From Sarcomyxa edulis (lineage: Eukaryota > Basidiomycota > Agaricomycetes > Agaricales > Mycenaceae), in the NCBI GenBank assembly GCA_009761415.1, contig QUOL01000015.1:711156-775155 (forward strand): DNA of 64,000 nt, in the 5' to 3' direction. A model generated the notes under the pieces. That model had not been told where the DNA came from, did not search any database, and worked only from the letters and a program-made list of their open reading frames with translations. Each line of letters opens with the position of its first letter. Within the stretch, counting starts at the first letter, position 1. This document shows positions 1-10,010 of the stretch, piece by piece. A program made the translations under genes and the position numbers.

Positions 1-831
1 TGAGCTCTTCTTCGTTGATTTTGCGGGAAACTCGAGTGCGAGTTGTAGTACTAGAAGAGGCCTTGGTATGGTCGACTGGCATGCCTCTATGAGGAAAGGA
101 AAATGTCGATCCAACACGAAAGACGCTCAACAGCTTGAAGCGCAAGTCGTGACCGGTGGTTACTCAAATAGGGGCAGAATTCCAGTACGATTATTTCAAG
201 ACTACCATTACGACTACAAGTACGAAGAGATACTCTATGGACCAGCGAGGGAAGGAGAACGAAGTGGACGACGAGCAAAGAGAAAACGACGTCGCACCTA
301 CGATTTATCCGGTGTCTCCTCAATCATCTGTGCTCGGATCTTTCTCCAGATTGGCTCATAGTTTCTCTATTTCACCCCCCGTGGGCTTCAAGTGCTCGTC
401 GATTTGAAGTGGGTGGGAGCTGAGAAGACAAATATGCTCGTTGTTGCCTCCGCGAAGGTAGGTCCTATGGGCACTAGAAGAGACAACGCAGATGGAACGC
501 AGACGCGGGGGAGCCGGCATTGGGGAGGGATCACTTCACTGCACTGCAAGGTTGCTCATCATCCCTGGTGAATAGCGACTCTCTGGGAGCATCCTTTAGC
601 CTCGTTTTCGTCGGATCGATGATAAACGGACTCTCGAGTTGTGAAGTGAAGTCTGCCGTGGCGTGAAGATAGTTTTTCCCCCCTTTTTCAGGAAGAAATG
701 AAATGCCACGCAACGAGATTCAAGTCGGGCAACTTGATGAGTGGTAGACGAATTAGTTTCAGCACTATCAATGTCATCGTGGTGAAATCTCACCAGCTGT
801 TTCACTCCTTGCCCTCTCATTCTCAATCCCA
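1..831. other. No recognisable gene
   Basis: I see only short, low-complexity or overlapping reading frames here and no family I recognise. The composition is mixed, without the strong repeat structure found further right. A possible intron acceptor (TCAATCCCAG) ends at 831 and leads into the candidate exon that follows. Confidence 0.4.
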
Positions 832-980
832 GATCCCAACCGTGTCCCGATCGTCAACATCTAGACATTGTACTGACCAGGTTCACCATCAACCCAAACG
901 GTGCAACTGTCAAGTATCTGAAGGCGTGGCTACTGGACTTCGTGAAATGTACTGTGCGCGCGAGTCGTCGTATCTTGTAC
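832..980 (+). CDS. Possible exon of an unknown gene
   Basis: One frame between a plausible acceptor (CCCAG at 827-831) and a plausible donor (GTACCT at 981) reads as ordinary protein. It includes DIVLTRFTINPNGATVKYL followed by a basic segment with CTVRASRRILY. I do not recognise the family. Reading frames on either side do not extend convincingly, so start, stop and partner exons are unknown. It could be a chance open frame. Confidence 0.22.
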
Positions 981-1278
981 GTACCTTGAGTACTGCCGTT
1001 GGTATCAGCATGTCCGGGACAAAGGGGTGTTTCGGAGCCAGATGGTGCTCACCAGAGTAAGTGATCCGCTGACGATGGGCTTCGCCGTCGGATGTTCAGC
1101 GATAGCCTGCTCGAGTTGGTGAACGGCCTTATCTATACGCATCGTGATTTGTAGCGCTAGTTGGATGAGTCCTTGAGATCGGATCCTTGGAGACCGGACA
1201 GCCATCCTCGAAATTGGTATGGACATGATGGTGGAAGCAAAGGAGCTTCAATCGGGCACGCGGCTCTGGGCAACGTAC

Positions 1279-1659
1279 GCGTTTGAATATTGTGCCGTGT
1301 GTCGACGTCGAACGTTTTCCACGGCAGGTTCCAAGCCCATTCCAGCTTGATAAGCTGGATTAATTACATTAGAGATTCCCGACAGGCTTTGACAGGATGT
1401 AACTTACGGTGCTTTGCGGCGTAGACTTCGCAATGACATGCGAGAACTCTATACTGCACATGTTGTCCCTGTAGGCGGTAACAATGCAAAAGTTGTGATG
1501 CTCGCCCGCAGATTGTTCACCTAAGGGATCTCTAAGTCGACTGTGAAAATCGCCCACCCGCCTGATGACAGATTGAGCGCGTTCCCGCGCAGACGGGGCC
1601 ACAGTAGAAGTGGCTTTGCGCTTCCTAGGCGTGGCTCGGGATCGAGGTTCCTCGTTCAT
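1279..1659 (-). CDS. HNH-nuclease-like fungal protein, partial
   Basis: A minus-strand gene with an ATG at 1657-1659. Exon 1 runs down to 1408, an intron with GTAAG donor and CAG acceptor spans 1355-1407, and exon 2 covers 1279-1354. The N-terminal part is basic (RATPRKRKA). It is followed by an HNFCIVTAYRD stretch, EFSHVIAKSTP and, across the splice, KLEWAWNLPW and VDTRHNIQ. The order C-[IV]-T, then a histidine-containing [EF]-x-H-V block, then LEWAW and DTRHN, matches what I recall of basidiomycete HNH-endonuclease-domain proteins of unknown role. A donor-like GTACG follows at 1278, but I could not trace further exons. The C-terminus may therefore be missing or decayed. It is divergent from the gene starting at 1849. 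Confidence 0.45.
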
Positions 1660-1848
1660 GTTGGATTCGGGGAGGACATGAGGTGTGTGATGGTGGTGGT
1701 GAACAATACACCGCCGTTTGCCTCTGGTGTTAGCAGGGGGGTGTGTGACGGGAAGGTTCCGCGTTTTCAACCCTCCGCGGGACCCACCGAGGAGGCTGTG
1801 TGAGCAAGCGATTCGAACTGATTTCAATCTGTTCCTCTTACCATCATC
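1660..1848. promoter_or_regulatory. Divergent intergenic region
   Basis: This 189-bp gap separates the start codons of two outward-facing genes (1659 minus, 1849 plus). It would have to carry both promoters. No TATA box or other element stands out. It is assigned only from gene geometry. Confidence 0.25.
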
Positions 1849-2514
1849 ATGTATCATCTCGACTCACAGCTACCACCCTGTCAGAGACCATGTCTCCTCT
1901 ACCAAGCTTCTGAAGCTATTATGACTAGTGAAATGCAATCGAGGCTTGATGTAAGTCATTTCTGTTAAGAACCTGTTAAGACTCAAGAGTAGATATGTAT
2001 TATCAGCTTTACACCACTAGGACACTACCCCAGAACACCGGGGTATATCCCTATCAGATGGCGACTATTGACATCGATGGAGCGTTGGATGGCCGGGCCA
2101 TTTCTGTCAGCACACGACAAGCCATACAGCAGGCACATTTCTTGTTCAACCATGATTATATTCCCTAGATAACTGATCTATCATACCAGGTATTCACACA
2201 GGTCGCCTTGTCCCACGGCGGTCTCAGCATTCTGACTGCGTTGAAAAATGGTACATGGGTATATACCATTACGGAACAGCCTGAACGGTGTGTCATTTTG
2301 ACTATTTGACCCACTTCACCTACCCATCAATGGTTCTTTCAGTATCATGTATACAACGAGGAACCTCACTCCACACACCATGGACGCTGATTCGCGGCTG
2401 AAGATTATTCTGGAGGTTGAAGTTCTCTGCATGTTATATTCTATTTATCTCAAGACGGACGTTGGAAAGGCTGTCTTTGGCGACTTAGTAGACAGCGACA
2501 GTTTAAGTTCGTAA
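1849..2514 (+). CDS. Hypothetical protein, multi-exon
   Basis: Exon 1 (1849-1950, 34 codons from ATG) ends at a GTAAGT donor. Intron 1 is 1951-2006. Exon 2 starts at 2007 and keeps the frame (LYTTRTLPQNTGVYPYQ, then MATIDIDGALDGRAIS). A stop at 2167-2169 must be removed by a second intron ending at the CAG just before VFTQVALSHGG; its donor is uncertain (GTCAGC near 2104 is the best candidate). The third intron is 2288-2342. The last exon reads IMYTTRNLTPHTMDADSRL and stops with TAA at 2512-2514. The frame is kept across the first and last introns, which supports a real gene. No domain was recognised. It faces away from the HNH-like gene. Confidence 0.42.
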
Positions 2515-3867
2515 CACTTTATTCACCTATAATCATCCGAACTTGTTACGAGTCCTTAAATTTATTTAAGAAGACTCGTTCTTTTCTCATCACTTCCCCG
2601 CGAGATTTTTGCAAAAAGTCGCACTTTTTCGTTGCAGGGGTGGGAAAATCGTACGTAATCATATTGATTTTAAACCATTTTGTAGTCACTTTTCCGGAAT
2701 TGTATTGATTTCTATTTAATTGTTACGCGTTATGAAAATAAGTAAGGAATTCACGCATGACCACAGGGTCACAAGTTCGAATCATAGGCTCGACATTATT
2801 TTGTATGCCAAAATGGAATGGTCAGAGCTATTGCCCGTGTTTGAAATTACTCACATAAGGCTTTTGTGAGACCTATCACGATGTATAGCATCCAAGCAAG
2901 CTTCGACGAGACCTGTAACTAGTAAATTCGATGTACATGGATGTGATGTGTGACGTGACGAGGTCACACAATGACGTAGATAGACCCTCCAGCTTTGAAA
3001 ACGGATGGCCAATCTACGTCATGGTTATTCATAGTTATGCACAGTCACAGCGCGTGACGCGCTGTAACAAAGCAAGCGCGTGCTCCCGAGTTCAATTCTC
3101 CTAAAGGGCAACTTGAAAATATGTAGTATCTACATATTTACTGTGCTACGTATGTAATTACAATGTGAATAGATGGACTTTCACCATCCCTCCATCACCT
3201 TTCCCTCCTGCTTTCTCCTCAGGCCTTTCACATCTAGTACATTTGTGTGATCCGTGAGTGCTCCAAATTTTGGAATTTTGGTAGGGTAAAAATCAAGTAA
3301 AATTTGTCTAAGTATTGCCAGAGCAGCGGTGGAGCTACACAAAATTTGGGACCAGTAACATGTATGTAGTTGCATCGAGATTAGGTAGATAAAGATTGAA
3401 ATAAACAACCCGGACTCGTATTGCCGTGCCGCTCGCAGCGGCCCCTTCCACAAGTAGCTCAGACTGCTGTTCAACGCCTAAAACACAATCTCAAGTACAG
3501 CATCCGTTCCGCAATAGCGCATTTGCCATGGAAGTGATATTATTTCTATGGCGTGCGGTGAGAATGGTTGTATCACAGCTTAAACTTACAGAAATTCATC
3601 ATTGGCTTTACAGATCTCTATCTTTTTCCTTCGAATCACTTGTCTATCTGTGCTGCGAACATGCTGGATTAGTCTTTATCTATGTACATCAGACCACACG
3701 GTGCTGGAATAGAAACTCACACCGGGATGTGACGAGTGACAGTGACGGTCACACATCAAAAATTTGTCGCGTCAACGACTGTCTGTGCTCGTCGTCTCCC
3801 ATATTCTACCCATAATCACTTGATCTATAATACCTGAACATATTCTGCCTAAAATCAATTCATTCCC
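2515..3867. other. AT-rich intergenic region
   Basis: No convincing gene was found. Two spots resemble tRNA B-boxes (AGTTCGAATC near 2773 and GAGTTCAATTCTC near 3090), but no cloverleaf can be folded around either. They could be remnants of tRNA-derived SINEs. Runs of short open frames on both strands look random. Confidence 0.4.
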
Positions 3868-4701
3868 ATGGCCCGTAAGAAGGCAAATCCTGTTGAGGCA
3901 AGTACAGGTGATTCTACCACTCAAGCCAAAATCGCAGTCGAGGATTTGCCTAAACCTCGTTGGCGCGATTTCTCCAAGGACACGGCAATACCTGGAAAAC
4001 TCTTACTCTCAGATGCTACGAGGAACGATATGCAAGAGCACCTGGATACTGTGGGTTTGGATCATGTGCGGTGGGAACATACTTTGGCTGAACAAGGTGA
4101 CTGATTCCTCGATGACAATATCTCTTTTGCTGACGATATATCTAGAGAAAGCATATGAATTCGTCACATTACTTCATATTCACATCCCCCGCAACGCTGG
4201 AAACGAACGCGAGGTGCAATCTAAATTTTCGATACAGTACTCTGATTCCAATGTCATCGGAAGTGGCCGCAAGTCTGACGCGCGTCAATTTCGACGTTAC
4301 ACGCGCATATATCAGTGTCAGTGCGGTATAGATCATACGGCAGGACAGCATTCTACCAAAGACCACCAAATTGCCTGGAGAGATGTCTCGTGTTTTGTTT
4401 GGCTCCGGCTGGTTACAACGCATGAGCTGGACCCTCCTCACGGTATGTTCCTCAAATATCTTGCTTGCTGTTCGTCTTTTCACCCAGATACCCAGGTCTA
4501 TTAACATTTGACAAACTCTCTGGAATCTTCGACCATACCCTCGCATGTGAAGAACTCGTGGATATGGACCATGACCCTTCTATCGCTCCGCATCCACTTC
4601 TACGTGCCTACGCTCTCGACCTTCTACGTAGATATACTCCCCTCGGCCCCTATCCTTCTGATCCTGGAATAGGGTACCCTATGTTTCTTATCCGGGAATA
4701 G
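3868..4701 (+). pseudogene. Unknown gene truncated by repeat insertion
   Basis: There are three exons, 3868-4096, 4146-4442 and 4496-4701. The introns (4097-4145, 4443-4495) start with GT, end with AG and keep the frame, giving 243 codons plus stop. The protein starts MARKKANPVEAS. It carries a central segment with YQCQCGIDH, H-rich spacing and WRDVSCFVWLRLVTTHE, a pattern I associate loosely with transposon-related or zinc-binding fungal proteins but cannot name. From about residue 235 the sequence enters the repeat: the last residues (MFLIRE, then TAG) are encoded by the head of the repeat unit, which starts at 4680. The native C-terminus is therefore lost. The exon quality suggests a recently intact gene. 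Confidence 0.5.
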
Positions 4702-4856
4702 GGCGCCCTATTCCACTAACCCCGAGGTCATTTCAAGGCTATGTTTCTTATCCTATGTTTCTTATCCGGGAATAGGGCGCCCTATTCCACTAACCCCGAG
4801 GTCATTTCAAGGCTATGTTTCTTATCCTATGTTTCTTATCCGGGAATAGGGCGCCC
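4680..4856 (+). repeat. Five very short heads of the main repeat
   Basis: These are successive truncated copies, each starting with TATGTTTCTTATCC: 4680-4739 (60 bp), 4740-4753 (14 bp), 4754-4813 (60 bp), 4814-4827 (14 bp) and 4828-4856 (29 bp). The first 74 bp (60+14) are duplicated exactly. Every copy keeps the same left end and loses the right part, and a C precedes every start. The 29-bp copy breaks inside the 20-bp palindrome. Confidence 0.9.
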
Positions 4857-5737
4857 TATGTTTCTTATCCGGGAATAGGGCGCCCTATTCCACTAACCCC
4901 GAGGTCATTTCAAGGCAAAACGGAGGAAAAAGGTGACGGAATAGGGCGTTCAGTCACGAAATGTCACGGAATAGGGTGTTTTGTGACGGAATAGGGCGTT
5001 CGGTCACGGAATAGGGCGTCCTGTGACGGAATAGGGCGTTCTTTGACACAACAGTAGGAGCCAGAGCATTTTCCAAATAAGACACTGGCTTGTTATTTGG
5101 AACATCCAAGAATGCAAAAGCGAGTACCAAGACGTGTCTGAGAGAAAAGTAAAAAATCATGGATCAAAGAGGGAACCAGAGCATTTTTCAAATAAGACAC
5201 TGACTTGTTATTTGGAAACATCAAAAAACGCAAAAGCGAGTGACAAGACGTGTCTGAGCGAGAAGTAAAAATCAGGTATCAAAGAGGGAACCATCGAAGT
5301 GGAGAAGACGTCAACCATCCACCAAGCGCGAGACAAAGACCAAAGTGAACGGTCAACGCATCAGTTGCGACAAAAACAGAGACTGACTTTGAGAGGCAAG
5401 ACAAGAAGGCAGACCAACCTTCAGCCGTGCAACCCCAAGATGGAGATGAAGTGTATGCATCAGAGACGCAAAAATATGAGATCAAAGAGGGAACCATCGA
5501 AGTGGACAGACCGATACAAGACGATCAAGACAAAGAACGGTCAAAATGCAAGTGAAACAGGGATGAAGCCGTTAGACCCGTAATCGGAATCAGCCGCTAC
5601 CCCCCCAGCTGGGACGTTAGGGTTGGGGTAGTTAGGCGGTTAGGGTTGGGGTAGTTAGGCGGTTAGGGTTAGTGTTAGGCGTTAGGGTTAGTGTTAGGTG
5701 TTAGGGTTGAGGATCATATAAAAAAAAAGTGCGAGTC
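4857..5737 (+). repeat. Diverged, right-truncated unit of the main repeat
   Basis: A long unit starts with the standard head, boxes and first hairpin. It then carries an extra segment absent from standard units: a second CAAATAAGACACTG...TTATTTGG hairpin and a repeated TCAAAGAGGGAACC. It also has an extra GACGATCAA later on. It ends inside the stretch GTGCGAGT after the TTAGGG-like tract. The unit at 42693-44053 shares these subfamily features. A non-native C sits at 5737, before the next head. Confidence 0.85.
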
Positions 5738-5953
5738 TATGTTTCTTATCCGGGAATAGGGCGCCCTATTCCACTAACCCCGAGGTCATTTCAAGGCAAA
5801 ACGGACGAAAAAGGTGACGGAATAGGGCGTTCGGTCACGGAATAGGGCGTCCTGTGACGGAATAGGGCGTTCTCTGACACAACAGTAGGAGCCAGAGCAT
5901 TTTCCAAATAAGACACTGGCTTGTTATTTGGAAACATCCAAGAATGCAAAAGC
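5738..5953 (+). repeat. Head fragment of the main repeat
   Basis: It starts with the standard head and palindrome but has only three GGAATAGGG boxes instead of five. It runs through the CCAAATAA...TTATTTGG hairpin and then passes into the separate hairpin array on its right. Confidence 0.85.
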
Positions 5954-5961
5954 GACAGTTG

Positions 5962-6357
5962 CATTCCATATAAGCTGCCAACCTGTTATTTGGAATGCAT
6001 CCAACATAAGTCAGTGATAAAATTCTCCCCTGTGATACTTGCATTACAAATAAGCTGCCAGCTTGTTATTTGGAATGGATCCGATATAAGTCAGTGACAA
6101 AATTCTCCACTGTGATACTTGCATTACAAATAAGCTGCCAGCCTGTTATTTGGAATGGATCCGATATAAGTGAGTGACAAAGTTGAACTGCAAAAATTTA
6201 GAAACTCCCTTGTGATACTTGCATTCCAAATAAGCTGCCAGCCTGTTATTTGGAATGGATCCGATATAAGTGAGTGACAAAGTTGAACTGCAAAAATTTA
6301 GAAACTCCCTTGTGATACTTGCATTCCAAATAAGCTGCCAGCCTGTTATTTGGAATG
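5962..6357. repeat. Five-copy hairpin array (80/100-bp spacing)
   Basis: Five copies of a 36-bp hairpin start at 5962, 6042, 6122, 6222 and 6322. In the best copies a 12-bp stem, CATTCCAAATAA with TTATTTGGAATG, is perfect and encloses a second small stem (GCTG-c-CAGC). Spacings are 80, 80, 100 and 100 bp; the wider ones carry an extra AGTTGAACTGC-type insert. The stem resembles the CCAAATAA/TTATTTGG hairpin inside the main repeat, so the two are probably related. Confidence 0.85.
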
Positions 6358-6539
6358 GATCAGACATAAGTCAGTGACAAGAATGTGTTTCAAAAGTCAG
6401 CACCTCTTTAATATAGAAAAAAAAATGTACAATAACTTCGTTTAAAGACAGATATGACGATAGCTTGAATGCGGAATGCACCACCAAGATGCAGTACCTC
6501 TCTTATTCAAAGACGTAAAATGCTAGATTAAAAACACAA

Positions 6540-6671
6540 TCATCAAGATGGGCAGACTAAAGCAAGACATTGAGGATAGAAAAACGATCATAATACGAGT
6601 TGGTGAGAAGTAGTGTTAAGAAAAAGCTGTTAGACCCAGAATTGGATTCAGCCACTAACCACAAAGTTGGG
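6540..6671 (+). repeat. Old, decayed remnant of the main repeat
   Basis: The sequence around GCTGTTAGACCCAGAATTGG and the following ATTCAGCCACTAACC is a diverged copy of the unit segment that reads GCCGTTAGACCCGTAATCGG and so on. Weaker similarity extends back to about 6540. It directly precedes the helicase relic, so repeat DNA already abutted a helicase copy here before the sequence decayed. The stretch 6358-6539 holds nothing I recognise. Confidence 0.6.
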
Positions 6672-7855
6672 ACATTTGTGGACTTGACTTAATGTCTTAC
6701 AGAGCAGGTATTGAACAATGACAATTATACAAAATGTGGTGGGATCATTTTTGTCACATCACAAAAGAATAAGAAAATACTTGGTACTTCGGTTGGCAAC
6801 TGCATCTCACACGTAGGTAGAGATGCATGGGAATGAGAACACAACAAGGTAGCATATACATCAGGACCCAATCAATGGATTGTTACAACCACAGACATGA
6901 TACATGGCATCGATCATCCAGACGCAGGTGTCGCTATCTTCTATCACATACCATTTGGCTTTGTCAACTTGTATCAAAGCGCTGGATGGACAGATCACAA
7001 TGGAGAGACATCATACGTGTTTCTGGTACATCAAAATACGTGCTACATACCAGCAAGACCAGACACCATTGATCTCCAATATGAAGACCAAGCAAAAGCA
7101 TGAGCCCACAACGACACAGAATGCAGGTGTTTTGGAGTGGGACAAGTCATGAATGGACGTGGAACTCAGGGTCAAGATATTCATGGAGCAGCCATCTGCA
7201 ACATATGCGGCTTCACCACCAAAATTGTCAGAGTCATTAACTCTCTTCTGATGGATCCACCACCTGCACCAGTACCAACTCTGCCCATACATGCTGACTT
7301 GAACGATGAGAAATTCACAATGTCATATGATAAATGAGACGACAACACAATCATGAACACGGACCAAATCTTCTTTGAAGGAAGAGCATCACGGACAAGG
7401 TGGCTTGCATCGATACCACTATTCAGCATATCAGAAGTCAATACAACATCTTTGCCAGTGGTATCCCACACATCAATAGCACCAACCATAAATGCCAGAC
7501 CCGGAATATCTGTCTAAATTGATGTCACCATCTATCACCGGTCCATTCAAACACTAGACGCAAAAGCAAGACTTCTCAAAGTTACGATAGGATCACTCAG
7601 TCTATACTGTGAGATGTGCTTGGCACAACATGGACAGTTCAGACCAAGAGACTTCAGTCATAGACCGTTCATCTCATGTCGTCAAACAGGCACCAAGTTT
7701 GTAGGACATGATGGACTAGAATGAATCGATTTGAAGAAGATGATGCACTTTGCCAACTCCGACTACTACTTCCGATGTGGAGCACCACAAGGCGACAAGT
7801 ACATACCGAGCGCACATCCAAAGTTCAAAGCAGGAGAAAACCTACTCTAATTAGG
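6672..7855 (+). pseudogene. RecQ-like helicase, decayed C-terminal fragment
   Basis: Homologous to the helicase at 10011 from its position about 14335 onward. It covers the last helicase motifs (GIIFVTSQ, then MIHGIDHPDAGVAIFYHIPFGFVNLYQ) and continues past the point where that gene is cut off. The motif VI arginines are damaged (GAGRTGRNG has become SAGWTDHNG), and stops and frameshifts are frequent. The extra C-terminal part contains a Cys-rich box (ECRCFGVGQVMNG, GQDIHGAAICNICG), which parallels CRRTVFSVFLDG and AQHCDNC in the copy at the right edge. A further stretch reads LYCEMCLAQHG and SDYYFRCGAPQGDKY. This relic therefore shows roughly what the 10011 gene has lost. It is not functional. 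Confidence 0.8.
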
Positions 7856-7857
7856 CC

Positions 7858-7879
7858 CTTAACGGGGGGGCCCGTTAAG
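7858..7879. repeat. Short perfect inverted repeat
   Basis: CTTAACGGG and CCCGTTAAG pair perfectly over 9 bp around a GGGG loop. It lies exactly where similarity to the helicase relic stops and GC-richer sequence begins, so it may mark the edge of an inserted segment. Confidence 0.6.
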
Positions 7880-8180
7880 AAGGGTCGGGGGTTTACGGTC
7901 GTGAGTACCCAGAAAGTTCCGTTAGGGTCCCAGGACCTCATACCCGAGAGCGTTTGCAAAACCCCTCCCGTATGAGCTCGCAGGAGGCCCATCATCGCTG
8001 GGCTCAGACAGCCACCAGGAGCGCCACATTCGATCCGGTCGGAACAAAATTTCGACTTGGCCACCGTCTTCAGTGGGGTACACAACTAAGGTACGCCCGG
8101 CGGAAAAGTCACCGTACACCTCCTGAGGCCGTAGAACATCGATCAATCTGGTAGCCGAAGCTCCAACAAAGATCAGGACA
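7880..8180. other. GC-richer segment of unknown nature
   Basis: Base composition is visibly GC-richer than on both sides. A minus-strand open frame (7922-8188) reads plausibly as protein (VLIFVGASATRLIDVLRP, then GGQVEILFRPDRMWRSWW), but I recognise no family and find no splice support. It may be a fragment of a captured gene or chance. Confidence 0.25.
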
Positions 8181-8492
8181 TCCTGCACTCATTTCTCCGG
8201 GGTTTTGGACGGTTGGGTGCTCAAAATGGAGGTATAGGGTAGTATTAATGGATCCTACAAGCACTAGGTAAACCCCCTTCATTTGAGATCACCACAGCAC
8301 CCAGGGGTGCTGGCCTAACAAAGCTCCAGCAAAAGATCCTGCACTCAGTTCTCCGGGGTTTTGGATAGTTGGGTGCTCAGAATGAAGGGATAGGGTAGTA
8401 TTAATGGTACCCACAAGCACTAAGTAAACCCCCTTCATTTGAGATCACCACAGCACCCAGGGGTGCTGGCCCAACAAAGGTCCAGCAGGAGA
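8181..8492. repeat. Tandem duplication, 156-bp period
   Basis: Two imperfect copies (about 8181-8336 and 8337-8492) share CTCCGGGGTTTTGGA, GGGTGCTCA, ATAGGGTAGTATTAATGG and TTCATTTGAGATCACCACAG. Each ends with the 8-bp palindrome pair CAGCACCC-AG-GGGTGCTG. No coding potential is apparent. Confidence 0.75.
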
Positions 8493-8793
8493 CCATCTCA
8501 TAAGTTGATCTGAAACACCAAACAATATTGCTACATAGATCAGTATGATCATGTCCTGTGTTTTTCATCTCAGGAAAGTCTGTATCATGAGTATACAATA
8601 TGTGTGCACAAGAAAGCAAAATCACCCATGTTTGAACTGAAGTTAGGGATCACTGATCTGTAACTAAAATTAGGTTTGGCAACAAGCACTATAAACAAAT
8701 ATACACCTCAAGTCAAGACATGTATTGTTTTACCAAACTAAGGAAAATTTCACAGGACTACAGCATTCATTGACTGTAAAAGTCAGCAAGAAG
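8493..8793. other. Intergenic, nothing recognised
   Basis: AT-rich sequence without convincing reading frames. A short segment near 8745-8790 leads into the hairpin satellite. Confidence 0.4.
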
Positions 8794-9907
8794 CCAAACA
8801 ATACTTTGGAAGTATAGTTTGGTTCATGACACATGTCCATCAGCATCCAGGCACTTGATCTGGTTCTAAATATAAATATTGAAATCAGACCAGAGCCAAA
8901 CAATACTTTAAAAGTATAGTTTGGCTCATGACAAATGTCAGTATCCAGGCACTCAATCAAAGTTTGATCAAGTTCTAAAGATAGGTATTGAGATTAGACC
9001 AGAGCCAAACAATACTTTGGAAGTATAGTTTGGTTCATGACACATGTTCATCAGCATTCAGGCACTTGATCAGAGTTTAATCTAGTTCTAAAAATAAATA
9101 TCATCAAAAGTGAGAAGAGAGCCAAACAATACTTTGGAAGTATAGTTTGGTTCATGACACATGTCAGTATCCAGGCACTCAATCAAAGTTGATCAAGTTC
9201 TAAAGATAGGTATTGAGATTAGACCAGAGCCAAACAATACTTTGGAAGTATAGTTTGGTTCATGACACATGTCCATCAGCATCCAGGCACTTGATCTGGT
9301 TCTAAATATAAATATTGAAATCAGACCAGAGCCAAACAATACTTTAAAAGTATAGTTTGGCTCATGACAAATGTCAGTATCCAGGCACTCAATCAAAGTT
9401 TGATCAAGTTCTAAAGATAGGTATTGAGATTAGACCAGAGCCAAACAATACTTTGGAAGTATAGTTTGGTTCATGACACATGTTCATCAGCATTCAGGCA
9501 CTTGATCAGAGTTTAATCTAGTTCTAAAAATAAATATCATCAAAAGTGAGAAGAGAGCCAAACAATACTTTGGAAGTATAGTTTGGTTCATGACACATGT
9601 CCATCAGCATCCAGGCACTTGATCTGGTTCTAAATATAGATATTGAAATCAGACCAGAGCCAAACAATACTTTGGAAGTATAGTTTGGTTCATGACACAT
9701 GTTCATCAGCATCCAGGCACTTGATCTGGTTCTAAATATAGATATTGAAATCAGACCAGAGCCAAACAATACTTTGGAAGTATAGTTTGGTTCATGACAC
9801 ATGTCCATCAGCATTCAGGCACTTGATCAGAGTTTGATCTAGTTCTAAAAATAAATATCATCAAGACTTAGAAGAGAGCCAAACAATACTTTGGGAGTAT
9901 TGTTTGT
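8794..9907. repeat. Hairpin satellite, 11 monomers, 436-bp higher-order period
   Basis: Monomers start with CCAAACAATACTTT at 8794, 8896, 9005, 9122, 9230, 9332, 9441, 9558, 9660, 9762 and 9879. Spacings of 102, 109, 117 and 108 bp repeat as a block, so each of the first four starts recurs exactly 436 bp later. Each monomer contains a near-perfect hairpin (CCAAACAATACTT with AAGTATAGTTTGG, one mismatch). In the last copy the stem CAAACAATACT/AGTATTGTTTG is perfect. The rest of the monomer contains CATGACACATGT and CAGGCACTTGATC. Open frames through it are repetitive and not credible genes. Confidence 0.9.
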
Positions 9908-10010
9908 TCCATCACAGATCACAGCTAAAGATAGAATTACACTTCTTTCCTCCCAGCATCATCAGCCAAAGAAAAAAGCTTCTAATCATTCAAGCAGAAG
10001 ATCTTGGATC

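Noticed and set aside
2760..3110. tRNA genes suggested by B-box-like GTTCGAATC and GTTCAATTCTC
   Set aside because: The flanking bases do not form a T arm, and no acceptor or anticodon stem can be drawn.
3181..3815. Open frames of 97 and 129 codons on opposite strands
   Set aside because: No motif, no splice support and overlapping antiparallel frames in AT-rich DNA; probably chance.
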